A DNA stretch of 64,000 nt from Microterricola viridarii (GTDB taxonomy: Bacteria > Actinomycetota > Actinomycetes > Actinomycetales > Microbacteriaceae), in the NCBI RefSeq assembly GCF_900104895.1, contig NZ_LT629742.1, positions 2,976,001 through 3,040,000 on the forward strand. The letters run 5' to 3'. The translations under genes were made by a program, and so were the position numbers. The notes beneath the pieces were generated by a model. That model was not told the origin of the DNA, searched no databases, and saw only the letters and a list, made by a program, of their open reading frames with translations. Below are positions 1 through 8,375 of the stretch, one piece after another. Each line of letters opens with the position of its first letter. Position 1 is the first letter of the stretch.

Positions 1-165
1 CTTGAGGCTCCCCGATCCGAGCGAGGCCGGACGGATGGCGTCGTGGCGCCGGGCCCAGGCATTCTTTGGCACAAATCGACTTCACCTCGTCGATGCTCGA
101 CTCAATGCCCGAGATGCTTCAATTCGCCTAGAGTCCCTAGCGACCACAGACATCAATCCGTGTTT

Positions 166-863
166 TCAGGCCCTCATCTTGTCGCGCCGTCTCATCCCCG
201 AAATCTCGACATTCAGCGTTTCGACATCGCGAGAGCTAAGGCCAGTGATCACCGTATCGGCCGAAGCGCTCGACGCAACAATGCCGATATGGGAACTCGC
301 CGTCTCGTCCATCGACCAAATGCCCCTGTCAACTTTCTTGCCCGCGAACTTTGATGCTCGAAGACGCATAGAACCCGCCTCAGTGGCTGCTCGCTCAGCA
401 GCCTGGATCGCCGTCGATGACTCTGTTGACGCGGTTGACGGAAGCCCGGCGATTTGGGGGCCGAGCACGGTCACCCTGATAGATGCACGACTGCAAATAG
501 TCGAGATGGCCATCGATCAGACAATGCAGCATGTTGAGATGCCTAATTCGCGGCTTGCAAGCGTTAGCTCCTCCGTTAGGGCATTGCGCGCGTGGCTGGC
601 CCAACCACCAGAGCCAAACCGGAAATCTCTTGAATCACATTCGGCCCTTCAGCTGTTGAGGCACCAATGGGCACATTGGGGACCAGTTCCACGCCACCCG
701 TTGGTAGTCGACGACCAGCGGCCCTTGGCCCCGCAACGACAACCTGGCTTGAGAGCGCGACCTGAGACCGGACGATACTCGACAATCTAAGCGATTCGGC
801 TGACTGCTCCACGGTTCGCATGCAGCGCGCTGGACCCGTGACATGTCCGCAGCCATCGGGCAA
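166..863 (-). pseudogene. Possible decayed gene remnant
   Basis: The first 0.87 kb has no convincing intact gene. On the minus strand a coding-like stretch runs from about 863 to 580 and ends in ...VVGPATRAMP. After a one-base shift it continues as ATRANALTEELTLASRELG, meets an in-frame TGA at 517-519, and goes on for 115 more codons to a stop at 166. The codon bias of the last part looks protein-like, with an Ala/Ser-rich start and a basic end. I do not recognise the family. The block is clearly lower in G+C than the NAD operon nearby. One frameshift plus one nonsense codon fits a degraded acquired gene, but a chance open frame cannot be excluded. Confidence 0.25.
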
Positions 864-869
864 AAACAG

Positions 870-1385
870 CTACGCCAGCAGACTGGCGATCGTCGCTTCT
901 GCATCCGCGACGGTGACAAACATCACTCGTGCGCTGTCAGGCACGAGCGTGAAACCGAACTTGAGATAGAACTGTTCCGCGCTCGCACTGATGGCATGCA
1001 CTACCAACGCGCGAGCACCAACAATCCGTGACGCCTCGATGCCCTTTAGAATCGCGTCCTGCAGAAGCGATACTCCGAGACCGAGCCCTCTAAACTCCGC
1101 ATCTACCGCGAGCCGACCGATCAGGATTACGGGAATTGGGCTCGGCATATTGCGTCGCAGGCTAGACGTGGCCTCCTCATGGCCAAGCGAGCTGGCAGAC
1201 AGGCAGTAGTACCCAGCGACCCGACCAGAAGCTGCCTCAATGCTGACAAATGTTCGAGACGCACCGGTCTTCTCGTTCTTGAGCGCACGCGTCCGCACCC
1301 ACTCGTCCAGCGTGAGCTCTCCGCAGTCAAAACTTGAGTAGTCGTCGCCCGGCTGGATCGCCCGGGGTCGTGCGAATGAGCTCAA
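870..1385 (-). CDS. GNAT acetyltransferase toxin, TacT/AtaT type
   Basis: 171 residues, the usual size for TacT-like toxins, which acetylate the amino group of charged tRNAs and block translation (family knowledge). The acetyl-CoA loop is seen as RGLGLG at residues 99-104, and the tyrosine expected near the active site is Y140 in EQFYLKFGF. Its ATG overlaps the stop of the upstream DUF1778 gene by 4 bp (1382-1385), the standard antitoxin-first operon layout with translational coupling. It lies in a lower-GC accessory patch, so it was probably acquired horizontally. The substrate tRNA cannot be told from sequence. Confidence 0.9.
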   Translation of the reverse strand: MSSFARPRAIQPGDDYSSFDCGELTLDEWVRTRALKNEKTGASRTFVSIEAASGRVAGYYCLSASSLGHEEATSSLRRNMPSPIPVILIGRLAVDAEFRGLGLGVSLLQDAILKGIEASRIVGARALVVHAISASAEQFYLKFGFTLVPDSARVMFVTVADAEATIASLLA

Positions 1386-1657
1386 TCGTTGAACACGGAG
1401 GGTCGACGAAGCAGATCGGCCAGCCCCGACAGCGGCTTGGCGGGCTCATCCAGAATCCGATTGAATGCATCCCAGGCGCTCTTTGACATCTTGAGCTCTC
1501 TCTCCTGACGAATGACCTCGGTGGCCTCGTCGACAAGCAGCGGAATTGAAAAATCCGTGACTGATCGACCTGAAATGGCTGCAGCTCGCTCGATATCCGT
1601 CTTCTGCTCGCGAGTCAGACGCAGCTCGAGTCGCTCGCTTTTCATCACTGTGACCAT
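1382..1657 (-). CDS. DUF1778 antitoxin, TacA type (RHH)
   Basis: 91 residues from the ATG giving MVTVMKSERLELRLT. The N-terminal ribbon-helix-helix segment (ERLELRLTREQKTDIERAA) binds DNA. The C-terminal tail (residues ~60-91) should wrap and neutralise the toxin encoded immediately downstream. A start 30 bp further upstream (1687) is possible, but it would place the inverted repeat at 1667-1685 inside the gene; with the 1657 start that repeat sits in the promoter, as expected for an autoregulated antitoxin. The pair is typical of DUF1778/GNAT modules. Confidence 0.88.
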   Translation of the reverse strand: MVTVMKSERLELRLTREQKTDIERAAAISGRSVTDFSIPLLVDEATEVIRQERELKMSKSAWDAFNRILDEPAKPLSGLADLLRRPSVFND

Positions 1658-1666
1658 GGGAGTATC

Positions 1667-1685
1667 GTACGGCACATTTCCGTAC
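1667..1685. promoter_or_regulatory. Inverted repeat, candidate TacA operator
   Basis: GTACGG (1667-1672) and CCGTAC (1680-1685) form a perfect 6-bp inverted repeat with a 7-bp spacer, 10 bp upstream of the antitoxin start. RHH antitoxins of this kind repress their own promoter by binding such dyads. Binding is inferred from position only. Confidence 0.5.
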
Positions 1686-1741
1686 ATTGCTAGAGCCGCA
1701 TCGCCAAGGCACCGCGGAGCGTCGTCACAGAATTGCCTTCA

Positions 1742-1754
1742 GGTCAACATGACC
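1742..1754. promoter_or_regulatory. Operator-like dyad 1 of the NAD operon
   Basis: GGTCA-ACA-TGACC is a perfect 5-bp dyad around a 3-bp spacer. It shares the GTCA-N3-TGAC core with the second dyad 35 bp downstream (centre to centre), and both precede nrtR. Candidate NrtR site. Confidence 0.5.
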
Positions 1755-1775
1755 ATAAGATGGAGCCCTGACTTA

Positions 1776-1790
1776 GAGTCAATCTGACTC
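1776..1790. promoter_or_regulatory. Operator-like dyad 2 of the NAD operon
   Basis: GAGTCA-ATC-TGACTC is a perfect 6-bp dyad, extended by flanking TT/AA, ending 28 bp before the nrtR start codon. The position and shared core with dyad 1 suggest autoregulation by the Nudix-type repressor encoded next to it. Confidence 0.6.
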
Positions 1791-1818
1791 CAAGGTGTCC
1801 CCGAATGGCGGATGACGC

Positions 1819-2550
1819 ATGAGCCCGGCCCAGCGCAGCACACCGGCGCACGAACCCGCCACGGCGGAGCTCGCCGTCTCGACCGTCATCTTCGCCCTGC
1901 ACACCGAGGCGGATGCCGCCCTGCCCTCGCTGTGGTTGCCGCTCGTGCGGCGCACGCGCGAGCCGTTCCAGGGCCAGTGGGCGCTGCCGGGCGGCTGGCT
2001 TCCCGTGGACGAGGAGCTCGGCAAGGCCGCCGCGCGCACCCTCAACGAGACCACCGGGCTGACCCCGAAGTACCTGGAGCAGCTCTACACCTTCGGCGCA
2101 CTGGACCGCTCCCCCGGCCGCCGCGTCGTCTCGGTCGTCTACTGGGCGCTGGTGCAGTCCGACGAGGCCGCGCGCACAGCCGAGGGCGAGAACGTGCGCT
2201 GGTTCCCGGCCGACGACCTGCCCGAGCTGGCCTTCGACCACAACCTCATCGTCGACTACGCCCTCTGGCGGCTGCGCACCAAGCTCGAGTACTCCCGCAT
2301 CGCGCACGCCTTCCTCGGCGAGACGTTCACGCTCGCCCAGCTGCGCGAAGTGCACGAGGCCGTGCTGCAGCGGCCGATCGACCCGGCGAACTTCCGCCGC
2401 ACCCTCGAGGCGTCCAAGACCGTCATCGCCACCGACGAGTACCTGGCCGGCACCCCGCACCGGCCGCCCCGCCTCTACCGCTTCGACTCAACCATCGACC
2501 CCGCAGACCTCGGCCCCCTCGGCCGCGCCACCCCTGGGAAGGCATCATGA
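1819..2550 (+). CDS. nrtR: Nudix-related transcriptional regulator NrtR
   Basis: 243 residues: an N-terminal Nudix fold (~15-150) followed by a winged-helix-like C-terminal part (~160-230, TFTLAQLREVHEAVL). The Nudix box is present but degenerate: GGW at 59-61 is followed by RTLNETTGL where hydrolases have REUXEEXGU. This loss of catalytic acids is typical of NrtR regulators that sense ADP-ribose instead of cleaving it. It overlaps nadA by 4 bp (ATGA), so it is the first gene of the NAD operon. Two GTCA-N3-TGAC dyads lie upstream. Role: repressor of NAD synthesis (inferred from family plus context). Confidence 0.88.
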   Translation: MSPAQRSTPAHEPATAELAVSTVIFALHTEADAALPSLWLPLVRRTREPFQGQWALPGGWLPVDEELGKAAARTLNETTGLTPKYLEQLYTFGALDRSPGRRVVSVVYWALVQSDEAARTAEGENVRWFPADDLPELAFDHNLIVDYALWRLRTKLEYSRIAHAFLGETFTLAQLREVHEAVLQRPIDPANFRRTLEASKTVIATDEYLAGTPHRPPRLYRFDSTIDPADLGPLGRATPGKAS

Positions 2551-3914
2551 GCACCACCGCGACGAACCCCGCCCCCACGAACCCCGCTCTGACCGCTTCG
2601 GTCGACCGCGTCATCCAGCTGATCGGGAGTGGCGGCTCGACCGCCGAGAGCTGTTCCCCCGAGCTCGCCAAGGGCCCGTGGGAGTTCGACGCCGGCCCCG
2701 TCTCCTACGGCCCCGGCTCCTCGATGAGCGACGTCATCCCGACCGGCTCGCCCCGCCAGGGCGCCCTGCCGGCCGAGTACAAGACTGCCAGCGACGAGGA
2801 GCTCGACGCCCGGGTGCGCGCCGCGAAGGCGACGCTCGGCGACCGGGTGCTCGTGCTCGGCCACTTCTACCAGCGCGACGAGGTCGTGGCCCACGCCGAC
2901 TACATCGGCGACTCGTTCCAGCTGGCCGGCGCCGCCCGGTCGCGGCCGGATGCCGAAGCGATCGTGTTCTGCGGCGTGCACTTCATGGCCGAGACCGCCG
3001 ACCTGCTCTCGACCCCGGAGCAGGCCGTCATCCTGCCAAACCTCGCCGCCGGCTGCTCGATGGCCGACATGGCCGACATCGACTCGGTCACCGAGTGCTG
3101 GGAGGCGCTCGAGGAGCTCTACGGCACCGAGCCAGACGAGACCGGCCGCGTGCCCGTCATCCCCGTCACCTACATGAACTCCTCTGCTGCCCTCAAGGCG
3201 TTCTGCGGCGAGCGCGGCGGCATCGTCTGCACCTCCTCCAACGCCGAGACTGTGTTGGAGTGGGCGTTCGAGCGCGGCCAGCGGGTGCTGTTCTTCCCCG
3301 ACCAGCACCTCGGCCGCAACACGGCCAAGGCGATGGGCGTGCCGCTGGAGCGGATGCCGATGTGGAACCCGCGCAAGAGCCTCGGCGGCAACACCGCGGA
3401 GGAGCTCGACGCCGCCCGGGTGATCCTCTGGCACGGCTTCTGCAGCGTGCACAAGCGCTTCACCGTCGCCCAGATCGAGCAGGCACGCGCCAGCCACCCC
3501 GGCGTGCGCGTCATCGTGCACCCCGAGTGCCCGATGCCCGTCGTCGACGCGGCCGACGAGTACGGCTCCACCGACTACATCACGAAGGCGATCCAGGCCG
3601 CCCCGGCCGGCTCGACCTTCGCGATCGGCACCGAGATCAACCTCGTGCAGCGCCTCGCCGCCCAGCACCCGGAGCACACCATCTTCTGCCTCGACCCCGT
3701 GGTCTGCCCGTGCTCGACGATGTACCGCATCCACCCCGGCTACCTCGCCTGGGTGTTGGAGTCGCTCGTGGCCGGCGAGGTCGTCAACCAGGTGTCGGTC
3801 AGCGCCGAGGTGGCGGAGCCGGCCCGGCTCGCCCTGGAGCGGATGCTGGCCGCCAAGCCGCCGGCGAACGGCGGCGGGGCCGCGGCCGCTGCCACCACCA
3901 CCACGGCGGCCTGA
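2547..3914 (+). CDS. nadA: Quinolinate synthase NadA
   Basis: 455 residues; condenses iminoaspartate with dihydroxyacetone phosphate to quinolinate, using a 4Fe-4S cluster. Conserved blocks are visible: LVLGHFYQRDEV (103-114), FCGVHFMAETADLL (C142), HPECPMPV (C328), PVVCPCSTMYRI (C387, C389), and TYMNSSAALKA in the middle. The first ~75 residues are a variable extension seen in actinobacterial homologues. The start overlaps the nrtR stop (ATGA). Only 1 bp separates its stop from nadB, so the genes are co-translated. The Ala/Thr-rich C-terminal tail is probably disordered. Confidence 0.97.
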   Translation: MSTTATNPAPTNPALTASVDRVIQLIGSGGSTAESCSPELAKGPWEFDAGPVSYGPGSSMSDVIPTGSPRQGALPAEYKTASDEELDARVRAAKATLGDRVLVLGHFYQRDEVVAHADYIGDSFQLAGAARSRPDAEAIVFCGVHFMAETADLLSTPEQAVILPNLAAGCSMADMADIDSVTECWEALEELYGTEPDETGRVPVIPVTYMNSSAALKAFCGERGGIVCTSSNAETVLEWAFERGQRVLFFPDQHLGRNTAKAMGVPLERMPMWNPRKSLGGNTAEELDAARVILWHGFCSVHKRFTVAQIEQARASHPGVRVIVHPECPMPVVDAADEYGSTDYITKAIQAAPAGSTFAIGTEINLVQRLAAQHPEHTIFCLDPVVCPCSTMYRIHPGYLAWVLESLVAGEVVNQVSVSAEVAEPARLALERMLAAKPPANGGGAAAAATTTTAA

Positions 3915-3915
3915 G

Positions 3916-5547
3916 ATGACCAGCGTTCTGGTGATCGGCAGCGGGCTCGGCGGGCTGTTCGCCGCGGTGCGCGCCGCCGATGCCGGCCACAGCGTCACCC
4001 TGGTGACCAAGGGCGCCCTGGCCGAGAGCAACACCGGCCACGCCCAGGGCGGCATCGCCGCCTCCCTCTTCCCCGACGACTCCCCCAGCGCCCACCTGCT
4101 GGACACCCTGCTGGCTGGCGCCGGGCTGAGCGACGCCGCGGCCGCCCAGGTGCTCTGCGACGAGGGCCCCGCCCGGGTGCGCGACTTGATCCGCTTCGGG
4201 GCGCACTTCGACCAGGACGAGTCCGGGCTGGCCCGCGGGCTCGAGGCGGCCCACCTCCGCGCCCGGGTGCTGCACGCCGGCGGAGACGCGACCGGCGCCG
4301 AGATCGCGCGCGCCATGCTCGACGCCCTCTCCCGCCGGCCGATCACCGTGCGCGAGCACACCCTCTTGGTCGAGCTGCTGACGGAGGCCGGCCGCGTGGT
4401 CGGCGCCGAGGTGCAGACGGCCGACGGGCGCCGCGAGGCGCTGCACGCCGACGCCGTGGTGCTCGCCACCGGCGGGGCCGGGCAGCTGTTCCTGCACACC
4501 ACCAACCCGGCCATCGCGACCGGGGACGGCGTCGCCGCCGCGTGGCGGGCCGGCGCCGCCCTCCGCGACCTCGAGTTCGTGCAGTTCCACCCGACCGCGC
4601 TGGACGTGCCCGGCACCCCGCTCGTCTCCGAGGCGGTGCGCGGCGAGGGCGCCGTGCTGCTGAACGCCGCCGGGGAGCGGTTCATGCTCGGCCGGCATCC
4701 GCTCGCCGAGCTCGCGCCCCGCGACATCGTCGCCCGCGAGATCGCGACCGAGATGGCGGCCCAGGGCGGCCGGCCCGTGCTGCTGGACGCCACCGCTCTC
4801 GCCCCAACCCCGGCCGCCAACGCGGCGCTGCTCGCCCGGCGCTTCCCCACCATCTCGGCCGCCTGCGACCGGAACGGCCTGGACTGGGCTGCCTCCCCCG
4901 TCGCCGTGACGCCGGCCGCGCACTACTGGATGGGCGGCGTTGAAACCGACCTCTGGGGCCGCAGCTCGCTGCCCGGCCTGTTCGCCGTCGGCGAGGCCGC
5001 CTGCACCGGCGTGCACGGCGCCAACCGGCTCGCCTCGAACTCGCTGCTGGAGGCGGCGGTCTTCGCCGAGCGGGCCGTGCAGGCGCTGACGGCGGATGCC
5101 ACCGAGCGCCCCGCCGATCTGCCAGTCAGCGGATGCGAGACGCGACACGCCGCACCCGGCGCCTCCGAGCACGGCGCGTCGCACGCCGCATCCGCGGACC
5201 GGCCGCGGGACGCGGGGCAGGCCGGGGCGGCGGAGACGGATGCCGGGCTGCGCGCGCGCATCCAGACGCTGCTCTGGGACGCGGCCGGCCTGCAGCGGGA
5301 CGGAGCGACCCTGGCCGCGGCCGCGGCGACACTCGCGGCCCTCCCCCGCCCGCACACCGGCGCCGGGGCGAGCCGCCGCGCCGTCGAGGACGCCAACCTG
5401 CTCGACCTCTCCCGCCTGCTGGTGGCCGCGGCGAGCGCCCGCACCGCGTCGGTCGGCGCCCACTTCCGGCGCGACGCCGCACCCGCCGAGAACCACGACG
5501 AATCCGCCGACTCCTCGGCCACCCGAGAGGATGCCCTCGCATGCTGA
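3916..5547 (+). CDS. nadB: L-aspartate oxidase NadB
   Basis: 543 residues; FAD flavoprotein that oxidises L-aspartate to iminoaspartate, the substrate of NadA. The dinucleotide-binding motif GSGLGGLFAA lies at residues ~8-17. Family blocks follow: GHAQGGIAA, HPTALDVPG, SEAVRGEGA (substrate-binding Arg), HYWMGGVETD and GVHGANRLASNSLLEA (FAD binding). The C-terminal domain has an Ala/Arg-rich insertion (~400-445) of low complexity. It lies between nadA (1-bp gap) and nadC (7-bp overlap). No truncation. Confidence 0.97.
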   Translation: MTSVLVIGSGLGGLFAAVRAADAGHSVTLVTKGALAESNTGHAQGGIAASLFPDDSPSAHLLDTLLAGAGLSDAAAAQVLCDEGPARVRDLIRFGAHFDQDESGLARGLEAAHLRARVLHAGGDATGAEIARAMLDALSRRPITVREHTLLVELLTEAGRVVGAEVQTADGRREALHADAVVLATGGAGQLFLHTTNPAIATGDGVAAAWRAGAALRDLEFVQFHPTALDVPGTPLVSEAVRGEGAVLLNAAGERFMLGRHPLAELAPRDIVAREIATEMAAQGGRPVLLDATALAPTPAANAALLARRFPTISAACDRNGLDWAASPVAVTPAAHYWMGGVETDLWGRSSLPGLFAVGEAACTGVHGANRLASNSLLEAAVFAERAVQALTADATERPADLPVSGCETRHAAPGASEHGASHAASADRPRDAGQAGAAETDAGLRARIQTLLWDAAGLQRDGATLAAAAATLAALPRPHTGAGASRRAVEDANLLDLSRLLVAAASARTASVGAHFRRDAAPAENHDESADSSATREDALAC

Positions 5548-6407
5548 CCGCTGCCGCCATCACCGCCGTCGTCTCGGCCGCCCTGCTCGAGGACGCCCCG
5601 TGGGGCGACGTCACCTCCGAGCTGCTCATCCCCGCGGACGCCACCGCGACGGCCGAGCTGGTCGCCCGGGAGCGCGGCGTGTTCAGCGGCGCCGCCCTCG
5701 TGCGGGCCGCCTTCGTGCTCACCGACCCGGCGATCGCCGTCGAGATGCTGGTGCCGGATGCCGCCGCCTTCGAGCGCGGCGCCGTGCTCGCCCGGGTCAG
5801 CGGCCCGGCCCGCGGCATCCTGCAGGCCGAGCGCGTCGCCCTCAACCTGGTGCAGCGGATGAGCGGCATCGCCACGCTCACCGCCCGCTACGTCGCCGAG
5901 ACCGAGGGAACCGGCGCGCGCATCGTCGACACCCGCAAGACCACGCCGGGGCTGCGCGCGCTGGAGCGCCAGGCCGTGCGCGACGGCGGCGGCCACAACC
6001 ACCGCTTCAGCCTGAGCGACGCCGTCATGGCCAAGGACAACCACCTGGCCGTGCTCACCGCCGGCGGCCTCTCCGTCACCGACGCCCTGCTCGCCCTCCG
6101 CGCCCGCCTCTCGCACACCACCCACCTCGAGGTGGAGGTCGACCGGCTCGACCAGATCGAGCCGGTGCTGGCCGCCGGCGTCGACACGATCATGCTCGAC
6201 AACTTCAGCCCGGAGCAGCTGCGCGCGGGCGTCGCGCAGGTCGCCGGCCGGGCCATCGTCGAGGCCAGCGGCGGGGTCAGCCTCGACACGGTGCGGGCGA
6301 TCGCGGCATCCGGGGTCGACATCATCTCGGTCGGCGCCCTCACCCACAGCGTGCGCGCGCTCGACCTGGGCCTCGACGTGGTGCTCCACCACGCCCTCGC
6401 CGACTGA
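5541..6407 (+). CDS. nadC: Nicotinate-nucleotide pyrophosphorylase NadC
   Basis: 288 residues; converts quinolinate and PRPP to nicotinic acid mononucleotide. Typical motifs: EDAPWGDVTSELL near the N terminus, ERVALNLVQRMSGIAT, DTRKTTPGLRALE, VRDGGGHNHRFSLSD, AVMAKDNHL and the barrel-closing EASGGVSLDTV. The ATG lies inside the last codons of nadB (ATGCTGA), indicating coupled translation. Completes the aspartate-to-NaMN route with nadA and nadB. Confidence 0.97.
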   Translation: MLTAAAITAVVSAALLEDAPWGDVTSELLIPADATATAELVARERGVFSGAALVRAAFVLTDPAIAVEMLVPDAAAFERGAVLARVSGPARGILQAERVALNLVQRMSGIATLTARYVAETEGTGARIVDTRKTTPGLRALERQAVRDGGGHNHRFSLSDAVMAKDNHLAVLTAGGLSVTDALLALRARLSHTTHLEVEVDRLDQIEPVLAAGVDTIMLDNFSPEQLRAGVAQVAGRAIVEASGGVSLDTVRAIAASGVDIISVGALTHSVRALDLGLDVVLHHALAD

Positions 6408-6418
6408 CAGGCCCTCCG

Positions 6419-7609
6419 ATGAGCCAGCCGAGCAGCGACCCGCGTTCCCTCTACGGCGACGCGATCTACCTCGACCACGCGGCGAGCGCCCCCGTGCGCC
6501 CCGAGGCCCTGCAGGCGATGTGGCCGTGGTTGAGCGGCGAGTTCGGCAACCCGTCCAGCCGCCACCGGGCCGGGGAGACCGCCGCCGCCGCGCTGGAGGT
6601 TGCCAGGTCCGACGTTGCCGCCGTGCTCGGCTGCCGGGCCGGCGAGGTGCTGTTCACGTCCGGCGGCACCGAGTCCGCCAACCTCGCCGTCAAGGGGCTG
6701 GCGCTCGGCCGGCCGCGCGGCCGGCACATTGTCAGCACGCCGCTGGAGCACGAGGCGGTGCTCGAGTCGCTGGACTACCTGCGCCGCCTGCACGGGTTCG
6801 CGATCGACTTCCTGCACCCGGATGCCGCAGGGCTCGTCGACCCCGCGGAGCTCTCCGCCCTGCTCCGCCCGGACAGCACGCTCGCCAGCGTGCACTATGC
6901 CAACAACGAGATCGGCACCGTGCAGCCGATCGCGGAGCTCGCCGCCGTCGCGGCCGCCGCGCGGGTGCCGCTGCACAGCGACGCCGTGCAGGCCGCCGGC
7001 TGGCTGACGCTGGACGTGCGGGCGCTCTGCGTGGACGCGCTCGGCATCTCCGGCCACAAGGTCGGCGCTCCCAAGGGCGTCGGCGCGCTGTTCGTGCGCG
7101 GCCGGCTGCCGCTGGAACCGCTGCTGCACGGCGGCGGGCAGGAGCGGGGCCGGCGCAGCGGCACCGAGAACGTCGCCGGGGCCGTCGCGCTGGCGACCGC
7201 GCTCCGCCTGGCGGAGGCCGAGCGTCTGGCCGGCGCCGCTGAGGGTTCCGCGGCCCTCCGCGACGCGTTCATCGGGTCGGTGCTTGCCGCGGTGCCCCAG
7301 GCCAGCCTCACCGGGCACCCCAGCCAGCGCCTGCCCGGCTCCGCCTCCTTCGTCTTCGCCGGCACCAGCGGCGAAGCGGTGCTGGTGGAGTTGGAGCGAC
7401 GCGGCATCATCTGCTCGAGCGGCTCGGCCTGCGCGGCCGGCTCCGACGAGGCCTCCCCCGTGCTGACGGCGATCGGCCTCCCCGCCGAGCTGGCGCAGAC
7501 GGCGGTGCGCTTCACCCTCTCCCCGGCCACCAGCGCGGAGCAGCTCCAGCTGGCCGCCGCCGCGGTCGTGGGCGCGGTCGCGGCCGTCACCGGCATCGCC
7601 GCGCGCTGA
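6419..7609 (+). CDS. Cysteine desulfurase of the NAD operon (NadS/IscS-like)
   Basis: 396 residues, class V PLP fold. The Schiff-base lysine is in SGHKVGAPKG and the catalytic cysteine in ICSSGSACAAGSDEAS (persulfide loop). N-terminal YLDHAASAPVRPEAL and FGNPSSRH are classic IscS/NifS signatures. It starts 11 bp after nadC and is the last operon gene. The place suggests it supplies sulfur for the NadA 4Fe-4S cluster, as described for NadS in other bacteria; this partner is inferred from context. It could also serve general Fe-S or tRNA thiolation needs. Confidence 0.92.
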   Translation: MSQPSSDPRSLYGDAIYLDHAASAPVRPEALQAMWPWLSGEFGNPSSRHRAGETAAAALEVARSDVAAVLGCRAGEVLFTSGGTESANLAVKGLALGRPRGRHIVSTPLEHEAVLESLDYLRRLHGFAIDFLHPDAAGLVDPAELSALLRPDSTLASVHYANNEIGTVQPIAELAAVAAAARVPLHSDAVQAAGWLTLDVRALCVDALGISGHKVGAPKGVGALFVRGRLPLEPLLHGGGQERGRRSGTENVAGAVALATALRLAEAERLAGAAEGSAALRDAFIGSVLAAVPQASLTGHPSQRLPGSASFVFAGTSGEAVLVELERRGIICSSGSACAAGSDEASPVLTAIGLPAELAQTAVRFTLSPATSAEQLQLAAAAVVGAVAAVTGIAAR

Positions 7610-7831
7610 CGGCCCGCCGCCGGCCGGCCCGCGCTGTTCCCGGGGCATGCGTTCCGCCGGGTTCCGGCGTGAAACGGCGTGCCGAAGCCGACGGCATCCG
7701 GCGCGCACCCCGGTGGCACGATCGGGGCAGGGTCCAGTCGCGGTTCGGGGATGCCACGGATGCCGGGGGCCGCGCTCGGGCGCACGCTCGTATGGGTCGC
7801 CACCCGGGCGGCACGAAAGGACACATTCCCC

Positions 7832-8305
7832 ATGCGCACGCTTTACGCCGTCGTGGCCACACTGCTGACGGCATCCGTCATGCTGCAGCTGTATTTCGCG
7901 GCTGTCGGAGTCTTCAGCAATCCCGACGATGAACTCTTCGCCATCCACGGCACGAACGGCCGCATGGTGCTGCCGCTCCTCGCGCTGCTGACGCTGATCT
8001 GCGCCGCCATCGCCCGACTCGGCAAGCGGATGGTCTGGCTGAGCGCCCTCCCCCTGGTCCTGATCCTGCTGCAGACCGTCATCTTCATCCTGACCGGGGT
8101 GATCTTCGGTGTCGGACCCGACTCCCACGCGAGCCCGCCGCTGGCCGCCACCCTGTTCGTCTCGCTCCACGCCCTCAACGGCCTCGCCATCGTGCTGCTC
8201 AGCCTGTACCTCGCCCGCGTCGGCTGGAAGCTGGCCGGATCCCTCGGATCCCGGCGGCTCGCACCCGAGAACCCCGCGGCCGAGAACCTCTCGGCCCGAC
8301 TCTAG
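7832..8305 (+). CDS. DUF6220-like four-helix membrane protein
   Basis: 157 residues from MRTLYAVVAT; AAAGGA 10 bp upstream of the ATG supports this start over longer upstream options. Four hydrophobic helices at ~5-28, 44-65, 71-95 and 108-130, with a conserved-looking IHGTNGRMVLPLLALLTL (second helix) and SLHALNGLAIVLL (last helix). Resembles the DUF6220 group of actinobacterial membrane proteins. It sits 70 bp upstream of the multicopper oxidase in the same direction, so the two may act together in copper or redox chemistry at the membrane; no catalytic residues can be named. Confidence 0.75.
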   Translation: MRTLYAVVATLLTASVMLQLYFAAVGVFSNPDDELFAIHGTNGRMVLPLLALLTLICAAIARLGKRMVWLSALPLVLILLQTVIFILTGVIFGVGPDSHASPPLAATLFVSLHALNGLAIVLLSLYLARVGWKLAGSLGSRRLAPENPAAENLSARL

Positions 8306-8375
8306 CGGGCTCGGCACCGTTGCTCACCTCACAACACCCGGAAGCCGTGACACCCCGAATGCCCGGTGACCTCCG

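Noticed and set aside
2-790. A 262-residue plus-strand open frame at the left end
   Set aside because: TTG start at the window edge, no ribosome site, composition like a shadow frame; minus-strand pieces look more protein-like.
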